A stretch of DNA of 64,000 bases, from positions 196,007 through 260,006 of the forward strand of contig JAQUIJ010000010.1 in assembly GCA_028683385.1 (NCBI GenBank), read 5' to 3'. Origin of the DNA: Prolixibacteraceae bacterium. Lineage in GTDB: Bacteria; Bacteroidota; Bacteroidia; Bacteroidales; Prolixibacteraceae. Shown one piece after another: positions 43,243 through 50,119 of this stretch; the first letter of the stretch is position 1, and every line of letters starts with the position of its first letter. The notes under the pieces are model-generated. The model searched no databases. It saw only the letters and a list, made by a program, of their open reading frames with translations, and was not told where the DNA came from. The position numbers and the translations under genes are program-made.

Positions 43243-43473
43243 TTATATTTTGTACTTATTGAAGATTTCTTTTCTCATAGGACAAGTACACATATTTGAA
43301 TTTCCAAAAACCATTTTGTAGCCGCAATGAAAATTGTCCACACAAATGATAAAATGAACTTTCTTATTCACACAATTTTCGACCTTACAATACACATGCA
43401 TATTGTTTTTCATGCACTCAAAATTCTTTTCACAAAGCAATGTTCCAGCTACTATTTTATCGTCTATTACCAT
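43243..43473 (-). CDS. Cysteine-rich small protein (76 aa)
   Basis: 76 residues with eight cysteines at 14, 20, 29, 34, 44, 50, 62 and 64, and a closing CTCPMRKEIFNKYKI. Even spacing and the CxCP end point to a metal- or Fe-S-binding protein and make a chance frame unlikely. No signal peptide is apparent. Function unknown; the context suggests metal handling. Confidence 0.6.
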   Translation of the reverse strand: MVIDDKIVAGTLLCEKNFECMKNNMHVYCKVENCVNKKVHFIICVDNFHCGYKMVFGNSNMCTCPMRKEIFNKYKI

Positions 43474-43551
43474 GCGAAGTCATTTTAGTTGTATTGGCAA
43501 ATCATAGAATTATGTTTTCTATTTACGTCCAGCTTCAATAAAAACTAAGAT

Positions 43552-44208
43552 TTAAGGATAAACAACACCTCGCACTTTCAAGTTCCAGATAAAAGCTTTC
43601 AGGTGAGCGTTTGATCCTGCCAGCAAATTGGTATAAACCGTTTTTACAGAAGCATTTTCAACTGTCAACAGTTCCTTCTCCAGATCGGCGATGTCAGTTT
43701 GTTCAATCAAAACACCAACTTTCAGTGCTTCAACAACCGAAACATTTCCCATGGCAATCAACTGATTGTAAAGTTCTGCGATATGGGTGTTTGTAAATTC
43801 ACCTGGATTGTTGTTGCCATTATCGGCAATTTGAAATCCTTCGATTAACCTTAAAACTGCCGACATATGCGCGTTTTCGCTTTTTGTGATATTCTTAAAT
43901 ACCGGTAATTTGTATTTGTCGTATAGGTAAGCATAAACGTCGCGAGCCATTTTTTCCTCTTCACGCATAAATAGTAAACCAGCAGCTTCGGTTTCATTAA
44001 CGGTCCCGGTTATTGTGCAACCTGTTATTGGCACATCAGCAATCGTTCCGGTTAAAATACAAGTACCTGGTAATGTTGCACTTTTTAAATCTACACTTTC
44101 GTCGGCAAATACAGTGTCGTCTGTGCCAACAATTCCTTTTGAACATGAACTTGGCAATACAAGGACTCCCAGGATTGCCACTGACGCTAAAATAATTCTT
44201 GTTTTCAT
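43552..44208 (-). CDS. DUF2202 ferritin-like lipoprotein, copy 2
   Basis: 218 residues. Lipobox LPSSC near residue 22. The DUF2202 core has LLFMREEEKMARDVYAYLYDKYKL, SENAHMSAVLRLIEGFQI and GSNAHLKAFIWNLK, parallel to the copy at 30867. Glu and His positions fit a four-helix diiron bundle. It follows a small Gly/Lys-rich gene by 40 bases and is part of the ECF-led block. Confidence 0.85.
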   Translation of the reverse strand: MKTRIILASVAILGVLVLPSSCSKGIVGTDDTVFADESVDLKSATLPGTCILTGTIADVPITGCTITGTVNETEAAGLLFMREEEKMARDVYAYLYDKYKLPVFKNITKSENAHMSAVLRLIEGFQIADNGNNNPGEFTNTHIAELYNQLIAMGNVSVVEALKVGVLIEQTDIADLEKELLTVENASVKTVYTNLLAGSNAHLKAFIWNLKVRGVVYP

Positions 44209-44248
44209 GATGTTGTTTTTAATTGTTTAAACTAATAATGATCGATAA

Positions 44249-44551
44249 CTATTTTTTTGTGCGGGCTTCGGAGGTATCGCAAACCCCATTCTGATTGGCA
44301 TCAACAAAGTTCACTCCTTTCCCTTTGCCCTGTCCTTGTCCTTTTCCGGTGCCATCTCGTTTGCCTTTTTGTGCGCCCGATTTACCGGCTCCCTGATTAT
44401 CGCAAATACCATCCTTGTTGTTGTCAACAAAGGCCGTTCCTTTGCCAGTTCCGTTACAATTGCCATTTCCTTTGCCATCCTGATTTTGTGCAGTTGCGTA
44501 AGCTATCACTGCCACAAGAGCCAATCCTGTTAAAAAAATCTTTGCTTTCAT
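44249..44551 (-). CDS. Secreted Gly/Lys-rich protein with two dockerin/EF-hand-like loops
   Basis: 100 residues. Signal peptide to about 21. The mature part alternates low-complexity GKGNG/GQGKG runs with two near-identical loops, FVDNNKDGICD (about 41-51) and FVDANQNGVCD (about 82-92). These have the DxNxDG spacing of calcium-binding EF-hand or dockerin loops with a Cys at the seventh or so position. Probably a small metal-binding secreted protein. It resembles the C-terminus of the preceding gene product in its GKG runs. Confidence 0.75.
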   Translation of the reverse strand: MKAKIFLTGLALVAVIAYATAQNQDGKGNGNCNGTGKGTAFVDNNKDGICDNQGAGKSGAQKGKRDGTGKGQGQGKGKGVNFVDANQNGVCDTSEARTKK

Positions 44552-44599
44552 TGTTTTTTGTTTTAATTGTTTAACATCTATTCCGTTTAATAATTGAAT

Positions 44600-45061
44600 T
44601 TACATCTGGTATTTATTCCCATTTCCCCGGCCTTTTCCCAAACCATTTCCATGTCCTTTCCCCATTCCTTGCTTTTGGTTTTGGGTATTTGGGTTCGCGG
44701 CATTGGCCAGAAACTGGAGAAACTGCTTTTGCTGATCGGCGCTCAAAACTGATGTCACTGCATTCCGGTGAGCTTCAACCTGCTTATCCATTTGTTTTTT
44801 GATCTCCTCCTTTTGAGTTTTTCCATCTGCCGAACGCTGTTTTTCACGGAGTTCATTCATTGTCGTTTGGTTTTGCGTTTCCATAGCAACAATTCTTCCT
44901 TTTTGGTACTCACTTAATCCTGAAATTGAATTAATACAGGTTTGCAGTGGCGTATTATTCCGGCCTTTCCCATCCGGATTATTACCCGAAACGGCTAATC
45001 CAGCAATTAGAATTAGCGCAAGGCAAAGCCCTGCAACCCGATTTAATCGACTTGTTTTCAT
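44600..45061 (-). CDS. Spy/LTxxQ-like periplasmic protein with Gly/Lys-rich tail
   Basis: 153 residues. Signal peptide (LCLALILIAGLAVSG), two long amphipathic helices (about 40-115, with LSEYQKGRIVAME and LSADQQKQFLQFL) as in Spy/CpxP-like proteins, and a Gly/Lys/Asn tail GMGKGHGNGLGKGRGNG. Likely a periplasmic chaperone or stress protein controlled by the sigma factor upstream. Confidence 0.7.
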   Translation of the reverse strand: MKTSRLNRVAGLCLALILIAGLAVSGNNPDGKGRNNTPLQTCINSISGLSEYQKGRIVAMETQNQTTMNELREKQRSADGKTQKEEIKKQMDKQVEAHRNAVTSVLSADQQKQFLQFLANAANPNTQNQKQGMGKGHGNGLGKGRGNGNKYQM

Positions 45062-45084
45062 AATAAAATATTCAAAATGGTAGT

Positions 45085-45618
45085 TTATTGGTTACGCCAT
45101 CGGCCTCCCTGAAATCCCGACCGTGGAAGGTTTATCTGGTTATCTTTGTTGAGCATCGACTGAAATATCCCGTGCAGTTTTGCTTGTTGTTCAGCCGTAC
45201 ATATCTTTTTCATATCCAGGTAAAAAGTAGTAGTAACCTGCTTGAGTTCGCGATGATTATTCCCAATTTCAACAGCCATCCGATTGAGGTGGGAGCTATC
45301 GGGATTTTGAGTTCCCAGTTCCCTGATCAGGTTTTCGCGTAATTGAGCCAGGTTTGTTTCAATGTTTCTGGCCGTGCGGTTAAAAGTCCGGTTGATTTCC
45401 CTGAACTGGTCGATCTGGTCTGCATCAAGATTCAATTCGTCCCTGAAAAAACGGGTACGCTGTTCTCCCGGAATATTGGTTTGCTCTTCCAGTTTCGTTT
45501 CTGTTACTTTCGATTCGGTAATTCGGTGATAATAAAACGAACCGATAGTCGAAAGATTCGTGGCAATCAGGATAACGATGATCCAGATTAATATTCGGTA
45601 TTTATTTGTATCGTTCAT
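45085..45618 (-). CDS. Spy/CnrR-like periplasmic sensor protein
   Basis: 177 residues with an N-terminal membrane anchor (ILIWIIVILIATNLSTIGSFYY) and a periplasmic helical hairpin (about 55-160, LNLDADQIDQFREINRTF and CTAEQQAKLHGIFQSML). This fits the periplasmic heavy-metal-sensor/CpxP-Spy group, which act as co-sensors with anti-sigma factors. It overlaps the anti-sigma gene by 4 bases, a strong sign of functional linkage. Confidence 0.75.
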   Translation of the reverse strand: MNDTNKYRILIWIIVILIATNLSTIGSFYYHRITESKVTETKLEEQTNIPGEQRTRFFRDELNLDADQIDQFREINRTFNRTARNIETNLAQLRENLIRELGTQNPDSSHLNRMAVEIGNNHRELKQVTTTFYLDMKKICTAEQQAKLHGIFQSMLNKDNQINLPRSGFQGGRWRNQ

Positions 45619-46040
45619 AATCCGTCCAATAAAAATGATTCAATCGGTTCAGCTGCAAAATCGTTGAGCATTTGGACACTGCTAGTTACCTGTTGATTTA
45701 TTTTCGGCGATGAAGCATTGCTGCCTAATTTCAAACCTCCATAAATTCCGGCAAGAAGAACAAACGAGAAAAATGCTGGTTGCGCCAGTCGCACCCATTG
45801 GCTTTGTGCCTGTGTTTCCGATTTTTCATCCAACCTTGCACTCAACCGGGTATAAAAGAAAGGAGATACTTCCGGTTTTTTTTCCCTATCGATAATTTGA
45901 ATACCTTCTTTTAAGAAAGCCAAAAAGCCTCGGCAGTCGGCACATTCCTCCAGATGTTTTTCAACGGCAATCTTCTTTTCAACCGACAATTCGTTGTCGA
46001 GGTAAAAAATCAGGTCGTTATGGATGCACTTTGTTTTCAT
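45615..46040 (-). CDS. Zinc-finger anti-sigma factor
   Basis: 141 residues. The N-terminal zinc-binding anti-sigma domain has KHLEECADCRGFLAFL (HxxxCxxC) at about 28-43, a linker, one transmembrane helix at about 88-106 (AFFSFVLLAGIYGGLKLG) and a short periplasmic end. It would hold the ECF sigma factor encoded upstream at 46178 and release it on an envelope signal, with the Spy-like protein as likely co-sensor. Confidence 0.85.
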   Translation of the reverse strand: MKTKCIHNDLIFYLDNELSVEKKIAVEKHLEECADCRGFLAFLKEGIQIIDREKKPEVSPFFYTRLSARLDEKSETQAQSQWVRLAQPAFFSFVLLAGIYGGLKLGSNASSPKINQQVTSSVQMLNDFAAEPIESFLLDGL

Positions 46041-46100
46041 GTGTTTATAATATGTTTTTTAATTGCCGCATGGAACTCGCCATTTTAGTATTCTTTACTA

Positions 46101-46119
46101 ATGAGAGAATTACTCTCAT
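46101..46119. promoter_or_regulatory. Palindrome in the sigma/anti-sigma gap
   Basis: ATGAGAG (46101-46107) and CTCTCAT (46113-46119) form a perfect 7-5-7 inverted repeat in the 137-base gap between sigma and anti-sigma genes. It may be an operator, a weak hairpin or an attenuator. No T-run follows on either strand. Confidence 0.5.
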
Positions 46120-46177
46120 GGCTCGTTTCATTTTGTTGCTTTTAAGGTAAGACACCATTCGTTTTAAAAACTTGCAA

Positions 46178-46759
46178 TCAAACGCACTTTTTTTTGTAAC
46201 AATCTAAAAGTTGCTCCTGAAGGTTTTTCTTTGCCCGATGAATCAGCGACTCAACCGAAGCTAAAGAGATTTCCATGACTTCAGCAATTTGCTGATAGGG
46301 CAGTTCTTCGTATTTATTCAGTGTAAAAGCGATGCGCTGTTTTTCAGGAAGCCGATCCATAGCCCGATGCAGCATGTCAGATCGTTGCTGGTCGGTAATA
46401 TTCTGGTCGGGCTGATCGGCACGGTTCTCCGATATTTCACTGGTTCGGTTTCGTCCGCCGATGAAAGTCTCCTCGATGGACTGGAAAAAGCGTTTCCGCT
46501 TATTGTTTCGGATCAGATTGAGCGACCGGTTGGTGGCAATCCGGTACAGCCATGTCGAGAGTTTTGCGTCTCCCCTGAAATTTTCGGCAGTACGGAATAT
46601 TTCCAGAAATACATCCTGAGCCAGATCCTCCGCGTCAGCTTTGTTATGGACAATTCCCAAACAGGTATTCACAACCATTCGCTGGTAGGTTTCTACCAGG
46701 ATATGGAATGATTTCCGATCGCCTTGTTGTATTCCCTTGATGAGTTGGGCTTCGTCCAT
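46178..46759 (-). CDS. ECF RNA polymerase sigma factor
   Basis: 193 residues of normal ECF length. Region 2 is KADAEDLAQDVFLEIFRTA and LSTWLYRIATNRSLNLIRNNKRK. Region 4 is LPEKQRIAFTLNKYEELPYQQIAEVMEISLASVESLIHRAKKNL. It heads the leftward run of anti-sigma, sensor, secreted, DUF2202, Cys-rich, lipoprotein, DUF4405 and AraC genes, all on the same strand and closely spaced. Confidence 0.92.
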   Translation of the reverse strand: MDEAQLIKGIQQGDRKSFHILVETYQRMVVNTCLGIVHNKADAEDLAQDVFLEIFRTAENFRGDAKLSTWLYRIATNRSLNLIRNNKRKRFFQSIEETFIGGRNRTSEISENRADQPDQNITDQQRSDMLHRAMDRLPEKQRIAFTLNKYEELPYQQIAEVMEISLASVESLIHRAKKNLQEQLLDCYKKKCV

Positions 46760-46831
46760 TCGTATTTGTCAAATGTGAATCTGGTTTATTTGACACCACA
46801 AGTTCTGAAAACTTGCACCAGAAATCACAAT

Positions 46832-47527
46832 TTAACCTTTTTTACTGATTTCGAGTAATTCCTTGTGATTGACAACCACAATATCTTTCTCATGAAGTTC
46901 AATCAAACCGTCCTTTTCAAAGCTTTTCAGGAGTTTCACTGCGCTTTCAGTTGAAATGCCTGCAAAGTCGGCCATGTCTTTTCTGGAAAGGAGCTGGAAT
47001 ATCTCCGGATTTTCTGCTTTCAAACCATCGATATAAAGCAGCGTATCAGCCATTCGACCATTCATCTGCTTGTACATTGCTGTTCTTAATGTATCAAAAA
47101 GATTGGCATTTTGCTCACAATACCGTTTGATCATCGTGAACCCGAATTGTCCGTTTTGTTTGATAATGGTGGTGATGGCATCTTTTTCGACCAGAAAAAC
47201 CTGGCAATCGGTCAATGCAACTGACGAATAATTGAATGTATTTTTGGTGAAAACTGAAGAGAGACCAACAAATTCGCCAGGCTGAATAATCCTCAGGTTA
47301 AAGTTTTTTGAGCCATCCCCTTCGATATATTGCTTGGCCAGACCTTTAATAACAAATAAGGCATACGAAGCAAATGCTCCCTGCTTGGTAAGGTTATCGC
47401 CTTTCCGGAACAGAACTTGAGTTTTACTTGCCCTGACCAACTCGGCCTCTTCGGGCGAAAGCGTTTGAAAACAAGGCGCCTGAATATCGCAAATAAATTC
47501 CTGATCGGTTTCGAGGATGGGTTTCAT
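46832..47527 (-). CDS. Crp/Fnr-family transcriptional regulator
   Basis: 231 residues: cyclic-nucleotide-like beta roll at about 25-125 (LFRKGDNLTKQGAFASYALFVIKG, PGEFVGLSSVF), a dimer helix, and a winged helix with LSRKDMADFAGISTESAVKLLKSFEKDGLIEL at about 175-210. Cys13, Cys19 and Cys108 lie where Fnr-type sensors hold cluster ligands, but the spacing differs and no fourth N-terminal Cys exists, so redox sensing is only a possibility. It lies between the sigma gene and a 4Fe-4S protein gene. Confidence 0.85.
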   Translation of the reverse strand: MKPILETDQEFICDIQAPCFQTLSPEEAELVRASKTQVLFRKGDNLTKQGAFASYALFVIKGLAKQYIEGDGSKNFNLRIIQPGEFVGLSSVFTKNTFNYSSVALTDCQVFLVEKDAITTIIKQNGQFGFTMIKRYCEQNANLFDTLRTAMYKQMNGRMADTLLYIDGLKAENPEIFQLLSRKDMADFAGISTESAVKLLKSFEKDGLIELHEKDIVVVNHKELLEISKKG

Positions 47528-47726
47528 TGAGTGATTTTCCAGAATTAGACTTGTAAAGTTAGAATTATATCAATAAAAAGGGATTACAGTTGAATTCTGA
47601 TGATCTGAGATGGATCTGAAGCTTATTTATTAGAAATATAAATTACAAAAGCTAAAAAATGGGCTCGATAGTTAGCTTCGCCTTTGGTTGTGGCCCATGG
47701 TCAAAACGAGTGACAATCTCTTTAAT

Positions 47727-48899
47727 TTATTTTTCAAACTTTCCTTCCGGAACTTGCTGTCTTTTTCCCGTCGAAAAACTTATTGCTTTTTCAGGGCAAA
47801 CATTGATGCAGTTGATGCATGAGAAGCAATCGGGAATAGTTCTATCTTGTTTTAAAATGGAATCCATCACAGTTGAAGGGCATGCTTTTGAGCATGCATT
47901 ACAAGCAACACATTTTTCGTAATCCACTTTAATTTTCACAATACTCAGCTTTTCAAACAGCCAACCAACAAGCCCAAACGGACAAAAGAAATGACACCAC
48001 GGGCGGTAAACAAACATAGAAACAGCTAAGATAACGGCAAGAAACATCCAACCGGCGAGGGTTACCACTTGCGGATGGAATAGTTTGAATGGGTCGAAAT
48101 ATCCAATCAAATCAAATGACCAAATAAAGGCAATTAAAGTAAACAGGACAAAAAATACAATTCGGATGCTATTGCTAACTATAAATGGAACTTTGTACTG
48201 ACGAATGATTCCTTTTATGTCTTGTTTATTCCGGTTTAGCCTGAATATAAAATCTTGCAATGTCCCGAGTTGACAACCCCATGAACAAATAAACTTGTTC
48301 AAAACAACAACCAAAGTCAGGAAAACCGTCAAAGCGACAAACCTTGGAACAAACAAAGCATTTTGAATAGCATACATGGTAATCGCATCCTTTACTGTAC
48401 CCATTGGGCTGGGGTCAGATCCCAAAACTATCCCAAAAATCACAAAGGAAAGCAGGTACAGCCACTTACGGTTTTGAGGTCCCACCTTATTTTTACGGAT
48501 AAGAAAATAAACCAAAGTAAGGAATATGAACCAAAGAGAAAATTTAGCAACAATCTTTATCCAATCTTTCGATAATGATTCAGCATAAAGAGCTGAAGCA
48601 ACATTAATCTTTTCAATTAGTTTATCCTCATTTACAGGAAAACTGTTCATTGGCTGATTGAATTCAGATACACTTTTTAAATCAAAAACCAGCATTACCA
48701 CTTTGTCTGGTAGATTATTTACTGCTGTAAATTCTTTAATTGTATAATTAGCATCATAATTTAAACTGGTTAGTGTTTGAACTTCGACCTTGCTACCACC
48801 CCATATATTTACCGATACATAAGACAAAGAAACAATAAGCATTATGGTCACAGCCATCAGCCCCACATTTATATAATAGTTTTGTTTCATCTCTTTCAT
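47727..48899 (-). CDS. Membrane polyferredoxin (NapH/CcoG-like 4Fe-4S protein)
   Basis: 390 residues from the ATG at 48899; the longer frame begins with a TTG. An anchored periplasmic domain (about 35-120) leads to a helical membrane part with two inner motifs, CSWGCQLG and CHFFCPFG. Near the C-terminus two 4Fe-4S ferredoxin clusters follow, CVACNACSKACP and CFSCINCINVCP. Such proteins pass electrons between quinol and soluble ferredoxin-like partners or feed periplasmic reductases. It is divergent from the sulfur cluster at 49216. Confidence 0.8.
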   Translation of the reverse strand: MKEMKQNYYINVGLMAVTIMLIVSLSYVSVNIWGGSKVEVQTLTSLNYDANYTIKEFTAVNNLPDKVVMLVFDLKSVSEFNQPMNSFPVNEDKLIEKINVASALYAESLSKDWIKIVAKFSLWFIFLTLVYFLIRKNKVGPQNRKWLYLLSFVIFGIVLGSDPSPMGTVKDAITMYAIQNALFVPRFVALTVFLTLVVVLNKFICSWGCQLGTLQDFIFRLNRNKQDIKGIIRQYKVPFIVSNSIRIVFFVLFTLIAFIWSFDLIGYFDPFKLFHPQVVTLAGWMFLAVILAVSMFVYRPWCHFFCPFGLVGWLFEKLSIVKIKVDYEKCVACNACSKACPSTVMDSILKQDRTIPDCFSCINCINVCPEKAISFSTGKRQQVPEGKFEK

Positions 48900-49215
48900 A
48901 ATTCTCACAAAGGAATAAAAAAGAATCGGGTGAGAATAATTCTTAGTCAATATTCTGTCTATGTATAAAAATGAAATAATGCCGTAATTTATTCACCCTA
49001 CATATTTGTATTGGTGTTATTTTAATTCAGAATTACGACAACAAAATGTTCTTATTGCTTATGTAGATTTTTAGAATGAAATGACTTAGCTAGTCCAAAT
49101 CAATAAAAAAGTTGTCTCAATTCAATTCATGAACCGATGCACTTCAACCCAAAAATCTTTACTCCCTCTGTTTTGTAATATAATTTTGTGCTATAACAAA
49201 TTCAACAAGCAAGTC
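48900..49215. promoter_or_regulatory. Divergent intergenic region with a promoter for the 49216 operon
   Basis: The 316 bases hold no credible gene. A TAATTTTG -7 box at 49181-49188 lies 27 bases ahead of the ATG at 49216 and probably drives the thioredoxin/CoADR/SQR operon. The leftward polyferredoxin gene must also have its promoter here, but I cannot place it. Confidence 0.5.
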
Positions 49216-49572
49216 ATGTTATACACAAATTTAAATCACATCGAAAGCTCAACCGAATTCGCAAGAATTATCAGCGAAAATGAAAATGTAATAATTATCT
49301 GCGGAAGAATGGGTCCTTTGTGTGTTCCCGTTTACCGGATTGCTGAAGAATTGGAGAAAGAATATATACATGTAAAATTTTACGATATGGAATATGATAA
49401 TCCTGAATCGTATTTTTTTCATGCTTTACCTGAAGTAAAAGATTTGAAGGAAATCCCGTTTACCATTTATTACAAAAATGGAGAAGCTGTAAATGCAACA
49501 GCAGGAATACAGTCAAAAATGCAAATAACTGCTATTCTGGAAAAAGAATTTGCAGCAACCGTAAATGCTTAA
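49216..49572 (+). CDS. Thioredoxin-fold protein without CxxC
   Basis: 118 residues from the ATG at 49216; the frame extends 29 codons upstream but that part reads as non-coding. Beta-alpha core with IIICGRMGPLCVPVYRIAEEL (a C-x6-C spacing where thioredoxins have CxxC) and the cis-Pro site IPFTIYYKNGE. It lacks a classical active site, so it may be a structural or persulfide-binding relative. It is first in the sulfur operon. Confidence 0.7.
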   Translation: MLYTNLNHIESSTEFARIISENENVIIICGRMGPLCVPVYRIAEELEKEYIHVKFYDMEYDNPESYFFHALPEVKDLKEIPFTIYYKNGEAVNATAGIQSKMQITAILEKEFAATVNA

Positions 49573-49589
49573 TTCAAAAACAAAGTAAT

Positions 49590-50009
49590 ATGCAAACAAC
49601 ATTAATTGTAATCGGAGTTGTCATCGTCGCAATATTTATCTTTCGAACCATCGCAATGGCGAAAATTAAAAACACCCCATTGGTGGCCGACCATGCCAAG
49701 GTATTGACCCTTACCGAACAGAATTTTCAACAGCAAACAAAAAACAAAGTGGTATTGGTCGATTTCTGGGCAACCTGGTGTGCTCCCTGCCGAATGATGG
49801 CACCTGTTTTAAACGACGTCGCCACTGAACTGAATGGAAACTCTCATGTAGGCAAAGTTGATATTCAGCAATATCAGTCGCTGGCCAATCAGTTTAAGGT
49901 CAGGAGTATTCCAACTTTGATTCTTTTTAAGAATGGCAAAGAAGTCAATCGTTTTGTAGGCATCAAATCGAAAGAATTTTTACTGAAAGAGATTTCGAAA
50001 GTGGGATAG
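49590..50009 (+). CDS. Membrane-anchored thioredoxin
   Basis: 139 residues with an N-terminal hydrophobic segment (TLIVIGVVIVAIFIFRTIAM) and a full thioredoxin domain: VVLVDFWATWCAPCRMMAPVL with Cys64/Cys67 and VRSIPTLILFKNG as the cis-Pro loop. It probably reduces disulfides or persulfides on the periplasmic or cytoplasmic face. Follows the preceding gene by 17 bases and lies 110 bases ahead of the CoADR gene. Confidence 0.85.
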   Translation: MQTTLIVIGVVIVAIFIFRTIAMAKIKNTPLVADHAKVLTLTEQNFQQQTKNKVVLVDFWATWCAPCRMMAPVLNDVATELNGNSHVGKVDIQQYQSLANQFKVRSIPTLILFKNGKEVNRFVGIKSKEFLLKEISKVG

Positions 50010-50119
50010 TAAATAGCCATCAGTCATTAGGAAAATCGACTTTAAACTTTTTACAAATGACCAAGTACTTCAAAAAAAAATATTGGAAAAACGAATAATA
50101 AAATAATAGAATTAAGAAC

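Noticed and set aside
49129..49215. Longer start of the 49216 thioredoxin-like gene
   Set aside because: It adds 29 residues of non-coding character, and the likely -7 box at 49181-49188 would fall inside the frame.
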